From assembly GCA_003952965.2 (NCBI GenBank), contig CM025853.1:20627603-20691602 (forward strand): 64,000 bases of DNA, read 5' to 3'. Within the stretch, counting starts at the first letter, position 1. The number at the start of each line of letters is the position of its first letter. The notes beneath the pieces are model-generated. The model searched no databases and was not told the origin of the DNA. It worked only from the letters and a program-made list of their open reading frames with translations. Below are positions 53,569 to 64,000 of this stretch, one piece after another. Source of the stretch: Morella rubra (taxonomy: Eukaryota > Streptophyta > Magnoliopsida > Fagales > Myricaceae). The translations under genes were made by a program, and so were the position numbers.

Positions 53569-53699
53569 ATATATCTAATTGAATTTACCCCATAATAGAC
53601 CAAATTCTTCGATGTAATTACATAAATCCGGTGACCGGTGAGATGTTGAAGAGTTTCGAATTTCCACCAACAAAAACATCATAAAAAGGTATCTCGCAC

Positions 53700-54137
53700 T
53701 CGATCGAGAATGGGTGTACTTAAGCTCTTCTTTTGCAGGATATATTCTATGGGTATAATCAGTGTCAAGCTCTTCTTAACTCAAAAGCTTTGGCTGCTAG
53801 GATGGCGGTGGTTGTTGCTGAAGAGTTCGAGTAGGAATGTGTCATTAATGTGGAAGGGAGATGCTCAAGTCCTGATCAACCAATTTCTTCGCTGGATAAC
53901 CTGCCGGACTGGGTTATTGAGGAGGAAGTCCAGTTTATTAGGAACCGTGGCCAAGTCCATCCTCTTGGTCCTTCCAGTGGGTACCCCGAGCAGCTAATGT
54001 TTTGGCTCACAATGTGGTGGCTAATTGGTGTTTGCTGGCAAACTCTTTTGGGGTCATTGATGTTTCGGCTATTCCCCTGGACTTTGTAAATGGTGTCCAC
54101 ATTTGATAAAGTTCCCTAAAAACAAAAAGAAAAAAAA
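53700..54137 (+). mobile_element. 5'-truncated LINE or retro-derived 3' end with RNase H-like coding
   Basis: Switching frames, the translation ends with PRAANVLAHNVVANWC and a C-terminal tail, the common C-terminal RNase H domain of plant L1-type LINEs (the 'W-V-P-R-x-x-N-x-x-A-H' signature). An A-rich tail follows (54116-54147). Frameshifts are present. No clear target duplication was found. Confidence 0.55.
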
Positions 54138-54207
54138 AGCAAAAAAAGATGTTCTCTTCACAGTCTATGATTGTCATATATATAAGATTAAATAAAGAGA
54201 CACTATA

Positions 54208-54325
54208 ACCCTGAGCATTAGCTCGGTGGTTACCTCCTCCCCTTAGGGAGTGTACTTCCGGTTCGACGCCCCTTATCCACAGGCTATGCCTGCTGCCACT
54301 GTTGACCACAAAAAGAAAAGAAAAG
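54208..54325 (+). mobile_element. tRNA-derived SINE, 118 bp, 14-bp target duplication
   Basis: A box TAGCTCGGTGG at 54219-54229 and B box GGTTCGACGCC at 54260-54270, with an AAAAAGAAAAGAAAAG tail. Flanked by the perfect 14-bp repeat AAAGAGACACTATA (54194-54207 and 54326-54339). RNA polymerase III promoter boxes plus target-primed flanks identify a SINE. It does not fold as a full tRNA. Confidence 0.9.
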
Positions 54326-54432
54326 AAAGAGACACTATACCATACTCTTTATTTATGATTTTCGTTCAATTGGAGACGTATTTGGACGAAAAATGAACAA
54401 TGCATTGTAGTTGCCTTGTTCCCTAAAAATTA

Positions 54433-54550
54433 AGGTTAAATACACTTTGTACCTCTATATTTGGGGATGCTGACATATTGCATCCCAATATCAAACACCA
54501 CCTATGTGTCAACAACCCCTAACATAAAGAGTGCAAAATGTATTTAATCC
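54433..54550. mobile_element. Mutator-like MITE, 118 bp, 9-bp target duplication
   Basis: AGGTTAAATACACTTTG and (other strand) GGATTAAATACATTTTG are the terminal repeats. Flanked by TAAAAATTA (54424-54432 and 54551-54559), perfect. It is a short relative of 53170-53568. Confidence 0.85.
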
Positions 54551-54639
54551 TAAAAATTACAAAACCAACCCCTTCGGCTAGCAGATAACACTAAGAAGTG
54601 AAGAAAAACATAAAAGTCAAGAAATAAAAAACCAAACTG

Positions 54640-54858
54640 CATGTTCGTTTTCATGTTTTTTTTAGGATTTTGATGGTTTTGTAAATATTTAGGTGGTGTT
54701 AAAGTTGTATAAAAATGCGTGTAGAAGTTGTTGAAAGGGATTGGTGTGTGTAAAAAAGTAATAAAGTGTTGTATAAAAATGCGTGTATGTTATGATGTTT
54801 GAATTGTAAAAATAAAAGTAGGATTCAAATCCTACAAAAATGATGAAAACGAACATGC
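54640..54858. mobile_element. Tourist-like MITE, 219 bp (inverted copy of 55867-56087)
   Basis: GCATGTTCGTTTTCAT and (other strand) GGCATGTTCGTTTTCAT are terminal repeats. The interior matches 55867-56087 in reverse orientation and 8683-8908. Confidence 0.75.
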
Positions 54859-55099
54859 CCATATAAAATATAAAAAAGAAGAACAAAAATGTCATCATTT
54901 TTTGTTTAAAGAAGGTAAATACAACCCATGTGGTTCAATTCTTCATCTAAATTCGTGCCATTTAACGAAATTCTTATATACAGGGTGGAAAGTATCAATA
55001 ATCATTAGCTTACGGATGAAATGTTTGAAAGTTTATAATTTAGAGTACGATTTAATTTTTATATATTAATGAAGGGGGAGGCTCACAGAAATCTTTGAC

Positions 55100-55866
55100 T
55101 GGCTATCTGTATATGCAGTTGTGAAACTACCCCCTTGATAAGTACAGGGGATTCAAAGTCTGCTTCGAATTAGAGTCTAGAAGCTCCTCCTCACAATTCC
55201 AATCTGCGGACATGAGCCGTCACTTTCGATGCTAGTTCGTCAATTTCTGTTTTTTTTTTTTTTAAACTTCAACCAACCATGCAAGTTAGTGTATAATATG
55301 TTGCAGAAAGTAAATGAGGAGCATCGGATCTCACCTGCCTTTCAACCCAAATAATATTCTCACAAACCATTGGGTTAGGTTGGACCCAATGAGATTCATT
55401 GAATTTTCATCTTCTTCGTTCTCTCTCCTTTCTCTACTTCCTTTGCTCTTTAAATATGGCTTGACCCAGGACGCTTCTCTTATGGTTCAACAAGTCCATC
55501 TGATCTCTTTAAAGATAGAAAAGAGTACTGCAATAAAAACAATCAGAATCCTAAGCATGCTTTTATAATTCAACAATGAAAGAATACAAATATATATGAG
55601 ATTCATACTTTCTCAAAGGGGATGCACATGTTTGAGCTTTTTTTTTTTTTTTTTCTAATGATTTCTAAGGAACCAAATTATTGAGTTAAACGAAGCCAAT
55701 TGAAGAGTCTTAACAAATGGACCAATAAAAGACTAAAATATGGAACCAAATCATGAATAGCTTTAAAAATTAGAAGCCAATTGAAGAGCCTTGACAATTG
55801 AACCAATTTGTGTTAGAAATAGAATGAGACGCTTAAAACTATTCTATTTTAAAAAGTTTGTTCCGA
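55100..55866. other. Intergenic between two MITE copies
   Basis: Poly-T runs at 55251-55264 and 55641-55658, two imperfect copies of 'gaagccaattgaagagycttgaca' near 55695-55720 and 55770-55800. No gene is supported. Confidence 0.45.
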
Positions 55867-56087
55867 TCATGTTCGTTTTTATCTTTTTTGTAAGATTTAC
55901 ATCCTACTTTTATTTTTACAATCCAAACATCATAATATATACATATTCCAATACAACACTTTATTACTTTTTTTACACACACCAATCCCTTTTAACAACT
56001 TCTACATATATTCTTATATAACTTTAACACCACCTAAATATTTACAATTTCATCAAAATCTTAAAAAAAATATGAAAACAAACATCA
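55867..56087. mobile_element. Tourist-like MITE, about 220 bp
   Basis: CATGTTCGTTTTTATC at the left and GAAAACAAACATC at the right are inverted repeats. The inner 'acaacttctacat...ctttaacaccacctaaat' block matches 54640-54858 on the other strand and 8683-8908 directly. Confidence 0.7.
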
Positions 56088-57815
56088 CTCAAAACTTTCC
56101 TGTAAAATGAATCAAATTCTTGTGCGAGTTTAAAAAGTCAGTTATGCGGGGCGGTGTACCTGTCAAGCTGGAAGAAACAGACATGCATGCTCAAAGTCAA
56201 CCTTTGTTCTTTATTTATTTATTTATTTATTTTGTATATTTTGCATATTTCCTTTAATTTTTCTAGTTTTTTGTCTTTTCTTAGACTAATCATCCTATAT
56301 AACTTTCAACCAATTGCTCAAAGCCCCGTCAACTGTGGGACTTTTTATTGCAACCATTCAAGAAAATAGTAGAGATTATTCATCATGTATACTCTATTTA
56401 ATTTGTATGGTTGTTAAACTTGTATGAAAAAAAGTTAAAAATTTAAAACTTATTAGTCATGCACCAAGAAGCAAGGGTGGCTTGCCACTAGCCGCGTAGG
56501 GAGCGAGCTGGCCTCCCTTTCCCATTTTATGGATTTAGATCCTCGACTAAATGGTCTAATTGCGAGATATATAACAGATATTGAATGTTATAATCACTGT
56601 ACTATTGAATAATTATATGGGTATCATTGATTATAAGACTCATATATTATGTATATTTTTTTTAATAAATAATTAATTTAGATCTAAAATTAAAGAAGAT
56701 CTTGATCCATGCTGGTATACATAAATTTCAAGAAAATATATGTCTTGCCCCTTTCACCATCCCTCCCAGCTCCCTCTTTAAAATTTGGATTTCCCCATAA
56801 CCTTTGGCCCCCTCAAATTTCTAAACAACAATTTTAGTCTCACAATATTTATTACACTTCACAACCCAACGTTTTTTTTTTTTTTTTTCAAATAAGAAAA
56901 TTACATGTATCTGGAGTTTAGTTACAAAATTTTAAATCTAGCTCAAAATCTAGACAAATATAGAATTTCCGTGGACTCCAAGTTTTTAGTCCAATAAGAT
57001 TAGCCTATAAAATACCTGTCTCAAAAATTTATAATGTATACCTTTTTTGGGTTCTTCGTAAGTGTTCCTAAATTTTCTCCTGTTTTTATTTAATTTTTAT
57101 TTTATTTACAATCATTTTTAAGGACAAAAATAATGAAGATACCATTAAGAAAATATAGCAATTTAAAAAAAAAATATAGATAACATCATTGCGACCCTTA
57201 AAGATGAATTGATGGCACCGCCACTGCTCGTGGCGAACCTCGCAATGCTTGGGGAGGCTCGAATCTGGGCTTCCCTTCTCGATGGTGGCCATGGGAGCCA
57301 CCCTGCGACTGTGCAGGCAGCCCAAATCTCAGCTCAATCTCGCGTCACCGATAGCAGCTGCACCCTCTTTGCGAGGGTATTTCCCGGCCTCCCCACCACT
57401 TCATGAAGGAAGCCTAGATCTTGGTTTTGTCCTCTTTCGGGGTGTGTCATGAGTGCCCCCATTATTTAATACTTTGACACTATTTTCATTTATTCTAAAA
57501 TCAAGTGATTCTATAATTATTTGTTTAAGTCACTGTTTTTTGTTTTTTTTTTTTTGTAAAACTTTTTTCTAATTTTATTGAACTAGTTTTAATTGTTGTG
57601 GCATGACGTGGCATATATAGTTTTGGCCATATGTCCTATATACGGACTAATCGGGAATGATGTGGCATTCTACCAAGTTTTTTAAGATTGAGAGAATGAT
57701 GGGTGGATCGTTTTGATAATTTGAGATTGAGATACATCTATACGTCTCCATTGAATTCGAAATCTCTATTACCATTTTTCTTGTCTAGAATGTTAAAAAA
57801 TAAAATAAAGAAGTA
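56088..57815. other. Intergenic, with a GC-rich island at 57186-57450
   Basis: 56450-56530 is a short GC-richer block. 57186-57450 is strongly GC-rich within AT-rich DNA, with overlapping ORFs in two frames but no family motif; it resembles the internal sequence of larger repeats. Poly-T run near 56873-56889. No gene is supported. Confidence 0.4.
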
Positions 57816-58314
57816 AAGTCATAATTAGTCCCATAAATATAAACAAAAATCTAGTTAGTCCGTAATTTTCAAAACAACGATTTAAGACCCTTAACTTTTA
57901 AAACTCATCAATTCAATCCCGTCCAAATTATGTGTTAAATCATATGGAAAAAGTGTGAAAAATTGACCAAAATACCCCTCCAAGATAAAATTACTAAAAA
58001 TAAAAATGATATGTTTTTTTTTGAAAAAAAGTAGTATTTTTTAAATAAAACTATTGAAACTCTATTTCAATAATCTATTTATTTTTAATTATTTCTTAAA
58101 CTTTTATTATTTTTATTTATTTTTTAAATTTTAGTTTTAGATGAGCATTTCAATCATTTTGTATGATTTTCGTCGGACTTAACGCCTAATTTGGACAGGG
58201 GCGTGAATTGATGAGTTTCAAAAATTAAGGATTTTAAATCGTCGTTTTGAAAGTTACCGTGCTAATTATGATTTTTGCTCATATTTATAGAATTAATTAT
58301 GACTTTACCTCTAA
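57816..58314. mobile_element. Foldback MITE (family FB), about 500 bp
   Basis: GTAAAGTCATAATTAGTCCC at the left and AATTAATTATGACTTTAC at the right are inverted repeats. The arms continue for more than 150 bases ('CAAAACAACGATTTAAGACC' / 'TTTTAAATCGTCGTTTTG'), enclosing the family's 'CTCCAAGATAAAATTACTAAAA' block. Confidence 0.75.
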
Positions 58315-58329
58315 AATGGAACTATAGCC

Positions 58330-58505
58330 TCTAGTAAAGCTACCGGCCTGCGATTTATAGCTAGGCCCATTGAGGGTAGCTTTCCATGGGTGAATGCACA
58401 CGTTTTCGATCCCAAGTCCATGTGTATAATTAAGTCAAAGACTTGCCTAATAGCAACATGACTCGAACTCACACCTAAAAAATTGTTACGTCTAAGTATT
58501 TGGAG
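58330..58505 (-). repeat. Possible SINE-like repeat
   Basis: On the minus strand GTGTGAGTTCGAGTCATG resembles a B box, followed by a moderately GC-rich tail. The A box is not convincing and no target duplication was found. Confidence 0.25.
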
Positions 58506-59113
58506 GTCTTGCTCACAAACTATTAGTCTAAAGCAAATTTTTTGTGAAAGAATAATTCAAAGTTCTCCTCTGTAAACTTTACAGGTGATAATACTGGAAA
58601 AAGACGACTAGCCCAAGAACAATGAAAGCCCAATAATAACAAATTCGTGGGCCAAGACCCATCTACGGGCCCAAGAACAATGATGTTAATAGGACCATTT
58701 GTGTTAGTCAATCGGTAGCATGGAATCCGTCATTGATTCTCCAATCCATGTAAAGAAAGCTCGAAGTTACGAGAGTCATGGATTTCAGGAAATCGTGTGG
58801 GATATCATTTTCAAATAAATTAAAAAGAATCAACGAATTCCTAAGACCTGTTCTAAAAATTAATTTAAAATTAGAGCTTGGACATATATTTTGCAGAAAT
58901 CCAACTACACGAATTCTCAGGAACTGTTAGATCAGGTGCTCGAGATAAACTAATTTATCAACGGGGCATGAAACGGGTTAGGCATCAGATATATTCCACC
59001 GTAATAATAGGATGAATAAATTGGGTAGTCTTTAATATAACATATATAATTCGGCATACATTTCTTCTTAATTTTCTGTCTTGCCATTCTCTTTGGATTT
59101 CTGGATACCATTT

Positions 59114-59421
59114 TGTTTTATTTTTTTCGTCAAAAGGAAATTGCATTAAAAAAAGGTCCAAATAAAGCAGATACAATTAGGGAGGGTCCGACCCGTTGAA
59201 TTTCCAAATGCTAGAAAAAAGAGAAGCTGGTATGCTTCCACTAAAATGAGTGGAAGCGGCCCATTGCGCCAAGGTGTGCGCAAGCGAGTTGTGATCTCGT
59301 TGAATTTTGCTGGCAAGCCGAAAGGAGGCCTTGAAGAGGTTGGCTCGGATTGATTCAACTGTCTTGCTGATGGCCCAGTCCACAGGGTCTTGAGGCCTGT
59401 TGAGGTTGTCGATGAGATTTG
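59114..59421 (-). mobile_element. 5'-truncated LINE 3' end, 308 bp, 12-bp target duplication
   Basis: On the minus strand it encodes the end of an RNase H domain (WAISKTVESIRANLF, then SKIQRDHNSLAHTLAQWA, the 'N-x-L-A-H-x-L-A' signature of plant L1-type LINEs). A stop, a short 3' UTR and an A-rich tail (poly-T side 59114-59128) follow. Flanked by the perfect 12-bp repeat TGGATACCATTT (59102-59113 and 59422-59433). Confidence 0.85.
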
Positions 59422-59499
59422 TGGATACCATTTAAAGAGGAGACTGAAAAGTGGCTTTTGTTGACTTTCGCGAGCCATACACTCTGTTACCACCGACGC

Positions 59500-60221
59500 C
59501 CGGTGAATTTAATTCTTCTACCACAGCACGGACAAGGCCTGGACTACATCGACTTCAGAGCTTTTGACTTGTGACCCAGAGACTCGCGCGGCGACCAAGT
59601 TCATAGCTTCACCGGCTTCCATCTCTGCATCATCGGAAGTCATAACAAAGAAGAAGGAGGCTGCTAAAGCTTGGTATCTTCCTCTTTCTCTCTAAGGCTG
59701 TACGTACGTTCCTGATAATGATAGTCTTTTATATGTTTCCGTCGTGAATCAACGCTGTCTAATTGCATCTGCTCTTGGGTTTATTGAGAGACACCGCTGA
59801 TTTTTTTCCGTATATAATTTTTTTAGCTTTATTTACTGATCTAATGGAATGGATCGACTCTTCGACCTTCGTCTTGCGGTTCGTAGATCTATTCGGATAG
59901 ATTTTTTTTTTGGTAATTTATAGGACTCAGAAGCTGCTAATGGTCATTATACTTTCCTCAATTTTTTACAACGTTAGACAGAATGCTTAGAATTCTTGTT
60001 AAAAAAAAATGGTCATTATGATTGATTTTCTTTTTTTGATTTTTGAAAACCAAGGTGTATCAAAACAAGAGTAATAATTTGTTATGTATTTTATCCATGA
60101 TGATTGCTTTTTCTTTCTGTAATTTCAGTTTTTCGAGTCAATGTTTAGCTTTCCTCTACCTGAATGAAGTTTAATTTTAATTTTGCGTGATTCATTGCAC
60201 ATATAAGAAGAAAATAAACAC
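59500..60221 (+). promoter_or_regulatory. Probable promoter, 5' leader and leader intron of the BED/hAT gene
   Basis: 59500-59690 is GC-richer and could be a non-coding first exon ending at a GT (near 59678). A pyrimidine tract ending TTTCTGTAATTTCAG (to 60128) is a good acceptor. The second leader exon then runs to the ATG at 60222. A minus-strand ORF at 59512-59642 (starts MTSDDAEMEAGEAMNL) is not recognised. Confidence 0.35.
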
Positions 60222-62373
60222 ATGCCGAAGAGGAAAGATACATTTTGGGAGCATGCGGAGGATTTAAAGAATGGCCGGTTTCGGTGTAAGTATTGCAAGA
60301 ATGATTTTCCTGGAGGTATTTCAAGGATTAAGTCGCATTTGTCTGGGCTTCGCGGTCGTGACATTAAAGTTTGCGAACAAGTTCCTGAAGATATTAAGAA
60401 AGCAGCAGGACAAGAATTAGCCACTCTCGATAAGAAAGCTAAACATTTAGGAGCATCAAATCGCATGGTAGAGAGTGCCAAGTTTACGATTCCCACATCT
60501 TTATCACACAATATTTCAAATGTATGTACAGAAGAGCATAAACTTAGAGTAGATAAACACTTGGCTAAGTATTTCTTGTCGGAGGGCATTCATTTAGAAG
60601 CACTTCAATCACCTTTCTTTATTGATTTTGTGAAAGGCATTGCAGAATATGGCCCTGGCTATGAACTACCAAGTTTTTCCAGTCTAAAATCACAACTAAT
60701 CCCTGATGTCTCAAAGGAAGTTACCGAATACGTTGAGAATGTCAAAAGATCTAACACAGGTTGTACTCTGATGTATAATATTGCAGCGAGACATTTGAAT
60801 GAGATCTCTCCAGTCTATATTAATAGCATTGATATATTTCTATATACATCAATAGGGTGGGCATACTTGGAGTCATGCAACCAAGAATCAGATTGTTTGG
60901 ATACAGCAAAAATATTGGCACCCATAATTGAGTCTCTAGGGCCTAAGAACATTGTACAAATTTCGCGGTTTGAAGATGGTATTTGCATAGATTATCCTCC
61001 TAATGTGATGCTTTCCAGAGAGTATCCTTGGATACACTTTGCTTATTGTGCTTCAGATGTCATTGGCAGTTTGGCTTTTGCAATTTGTGATTGTCCTTCC
61101 GTGGAAACTACCATCAAGATAGTACATTTGGTAGTGTCTTTCATCTACAAGTATGATATTAAAGTACCATTAAGAAGAGCCAACATTAAGGGTGGTGTGC
61201 GTTGGGATTCTTATTATATGCTCAAAATAGTTCTAGAAGTTGAGGACGAATTAAAATCCTTACAGACACTATTGTCTACTGATTCCATGGAATTGCATGA
61301 CAAAGAGCAGAAAGAATTGTCTACTGATTCCGAGGAGTTGTTCGAAGAAAAGCAATATTTGACATGGGCAAAACTTATTGGTTATGTCATTCATTGTGAA
61401 GAATTTTGGACTCGAGCAAAAGCGATAGCACAAATTTTGCTGCCACTGTTTCAAACTCATTGTCTAGTTGAGGGCATTGGCTCAACGTCAGGATACCTGT
61501 ATGAAATGATGGAAAGGGTAACAGACGCAATTGAGAAATTTTGTGATAGTAATTCTGCCCTTTATGATGATGTATGGCCAGTGATAAATGAAGGACGAGA
61601 AGAGATTATCTATCCAATGCATGCAGCTGCTGCCTTTTTAAATCCTGCTTACATGTGTTCTGATAATTTTAAGGAGACTGATGAAATGAGAAGTGGCATA
61701 GAGTATCTTCTAAAGTTTGTGGTATTGGAAGATGAAAAAAAGAGTTTCATGGAGGAATTCCAACAATACCGCAGGAAAGTGTCGAGCCTATTCACAACTC
61801 AAGCTAGGATGATGCTCGAAACATCTCATCCTTGTGAGTTGAATATCTATATATATTTTTGTTTATTTTCTTTTCCATAACACCTTTCTTTTCAGGACTT
61901 ACTTCGGAGAGTACCGCTGCTATTGTTTGAGTATAATCCTGCTACTTCTTACATATACATTTATTAATTTGTTCCTTTCGGTTTGTGTAGGCATATGGTG
62001 GGATTATTGTGGCAATCATTTGCCTGTATTACGAAAATATGCCCTTCGACTTTTGAGTCAACCTTGTGGTACCACATTTTTCGAGCAGTATAAATGTATG
62101 CTTGATGATTTCTATAACAAGAATCAGACAAAGGATCTGCAGCAAGCCGTCAATATACACATGATGCGAAGATTTAAACAACTTGAAACACAAATGTTGG
62201 GACCAATCATTCTTGACAAACTTGGTGAAGTTGAATATGGTGAGCTTATTGATCAACCTTTTTGCCGTAATGATAGTTATATTGAGGATGATGTTTTGAA
62301 TGATAGTACTGTGGATGAGATAATAAACGACAAAAGCTTTTCATGGTTGGATAGATTTTTCTATTTCTTTTGA
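60222..62373 (+). CDS. BED-finger, hAT-derived protein without the transposase catalytic motifs
   Basis: Two exons (60222-61833 and 61991-62373) joined over a GTGAGT...TGTGTAG intron, giving 664 residues with no internal stop. Near the N terminus there is a BED zinc finger (Cys22, Cys25, His39, Cys51; FRCKYCKNDFPGGISRIKSH). A DUF659/hAT core follows, then the C-terminal hAT dimerisation region (IWWDYCGNHLPVLRKYALRL, LSQPCGTTFFEQYKC). Where active relatives have C-x-x-M-x-D-G-W, this reads CTLMYNIAA (Asn186). Where they have VVTDNA it reads QISRFED (Phe250), and the C-x2-H of the insertion domain is Cys276-x2-Asp279. Terminal repeats and a target duplication were not found around it. Domesticated BED/hAT proteins in plants act as DNA-binding regulators. 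The C-terminal tail is short and acidic. It could be a young pseudogene that happens to be open. Confidence 0.75.
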
Positions 62374-62413
62374 TTCCTCTGATGATCAATAACAGCTCGC
62401 TATTGTTTTATTT

Positions 62414-64000
62414 GGAAGACTTCACAATCCTCCCTTTTATTTTCTATTCAATTGGATGTTATGGTTTCCTGTATATAATTTAAGAGTTGAAGTTCATACT
62501 TCGTGCTTTTTTTGGTTCATTTGAAAACCCAAACTCACCTCGTAAACATGCAAGACAGTTGAATTAACTTCTCAATTCAAAGCATCACCTAACATAACCT
62601 CGTGATTTTGTGCTCATTTCCACTTCCTACTCCGGGATCTCAGAAACCAAAATAAGCCTTAGGGATGGGGAGGAGAGAGAGAGAGAGGAGGAGGAGGAGG
62701 GGAGAAAAAGAAGAAGGTGATCAACACTAATTAGGAATTTTCAGCATTAAAATGCATAGAAGACCAATTGATCTTCTACTACTTGGTTCCCTTTTTCTAT
62801 TTGATGCTCCATCAAATGACAAATTGGTCAGATCCACAGAAATTACTACCGAGAGCATGTTTGGACAAGCTACTAAGCTCTGATTGAAAAAGGTCAAGGT
62901 TGTAAGCCAAACAAAAGCCCTACCTAATACAGCCACTTATGATGCTAATAGATTCTTTTTGTTGAACAAGGCCTCGAATTGAAAAACATGAGCTACATAT
63001 CCTATAAAAGAAAGCAAATTTAACTACTCTAGAGCAAGAAAAAAGAGATAATTACTCTTCCACCCTCCTACCAAATTGCTTAGACAAATCAATGATAAAT
63101 TTTGACATTCATGGCTTTCAATCCTAAACGTGTTACCAAAACACCAAGCTCTAAGATTTCTAGAGTCGTCAAAGGACTTCAAATTTAATCAACTATGTCA
63201 CCCAGAAGTATTGACAACAGCTGAGAGGAATGAGAGGTTGAGACATGTTTCTCCACTGAAGTGGTTTGAATGCAAACTCAGCCATCAATGAAACAAAGCA
63301 ATATGTGCGGCATGATCAAATTGGGGGATTCAAAATCAGAACAGATAGAGTGACAAACTTATTTGCTCGGTAAAACTGAGACCTAAGACCTATCCAATCC
63401 ACCTCATCCTTTTCCAACTTAAGCAAAGGCCTGGACTCCTGTCACTCCCAATAATTATGCTTGACAACATCTCCAACTTTTCAAAGCCCCTATAATACTG
63501 GAGGAGGAAAAAAATACTGAAAGCAAACATAAAGTTAAACAAGAGTACAATTCATGTGAATTGTGTCTCTATAGTTATAAGTAAAAATGTGACTTCAGAT
63601 TCTAGACTAATATACACCATGATATACATAAGTTTAAGCTTCTACCCTTTCTCCTCCAGCTCTCCCAAAATCATAACGTCTAAAGAACCAAATTTCCTCA
63701 AAATACTCTCTTTCATAAAATGAATTGGGTCTTCCTTCTTCGGGAGACCACAAATACACATAACCTTCAACAACCCACACCCTTTTCATCAATTTTCCTT
63801 AGTTTTCTCAGCAACCAAAAAAGAACTTGAAGAGAACCATAACCACGTCATTTGCATTAGGACCAATTGATTATGGATTTCGTTCACCAAGGACCTCGGA
63901 CCCATATGAGACTCTCACAATAGACAAAGAGTCATAATTTTCCTACAGCACATATCAACTTTCTCCAAAATAATACAGAACCCCAAGGTGACTTCAGCCT
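62414..64000. repeat. Copy B of ARI8-like intron 1, running off the window
   Basis: Matches 38893-40505 in the same orientation up to the last base, with offsets shifting by small indels. It begins 41 bases after the BED/hAT stop codon, so the 3' UTR of that gene probably contains it. ORFs in it are non-coding. Exons 2-15 of a second ARI gene are not on its left side, where they would be expected. Confidence 0.9.

Noticed and set aside
54208..54325. A tRNA gene
   Set aside because: A and B boxes are present, but the sequence does not fold as a full tRNA and it has an A-rich tail with target duplications, so it is a SINE.
57086..57452. Overlapping ORFs in the GC-rich island
   Set aside because: Open frames follow from base composition, no family match is visible.

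Overview
The window is nuclear DNA from a flowering plant, most likely a eudicot. It has spliced plant genes with GT-AG introns, AT-rich intergenic DNA, and many small plant transposons (Tourist-like, Mutator-like and hAT elements, LINE tails, one tRNA-derived SINE). The species cannot be named from the sequence. There is no bacterial-style operon, rRNA, tRNA gene or CRISPR array.

Four spliced or single-exon genes look intact. (1) 1122-2294 (-): a conserved plant protein of unknown function, last coding exon. (2) 11281-11632 (-): a two-exon 90-residue GRF-type zinc-finger protein. (3) 20827-25745 (+): an eight-exon calcium-dependent protein kinase most like CPK24. (4) 27342-41218 (-): a 15-exon ARIADNE-type RBR ubiquitin ligase like ARI7/ARI8. 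A fifth, at 60222-62373 (+), is a two-exon 664-residue BED-finger/hAT-derived protein. Its reading frame is whole but its transposase catalytic motifs are gone, so it may be a domesticated transposase. Exon boundaries were placed by hand from splice signals, reading phase and family similarity. In the three multi-exon genes and the GRF gene all phases close exactly.

Broken genes: a FAR1/MULE-like gene (8270-10150) split by a Tourist-like MITE; an At5g14770-like PPR gene (11860-13330) split by two MITEs; an LRR receptor-kinase fragment (48434-52930) split by a 4.1-kb hAT element; and an ankyrin/PGG-domain exon (45499-45682) carried inside a 2.0-kb hAT derivative.

Layout. 1-8 kb: LTR remnant, unknown gene, MITEs and nested hAT/MITE elements, and a promoter-like patch with two E2F sites. 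8-13.3 kb: broken FAR1 gene, degenerate minisatellite, GRF gene, broken PPR gene. 13.3-20.4 kb: repeat-rich, with a 1-kb retroposon and a possible small membrane-peptide ORF. 20.4-41.5 kb: CPK24-like and ARI8-like genes, convergent. 41.5-60 kb: tandem repeats, two related hAT elements, foldback MITEs, SINE and LINE tails. 60-64 kb: the BED/hAT gene, followed at once by a copy of 1.6 kb of ARI8-like intron 1 that runs off the window edge.

The genes do not form one pathway; the kinase and ligase are unrelated neighbours. The strongest novel points are the catalytically dead but intact BED/hAT gene, the ankyrin exon captured by a hAT element, and the duplicated ARI8 intron.
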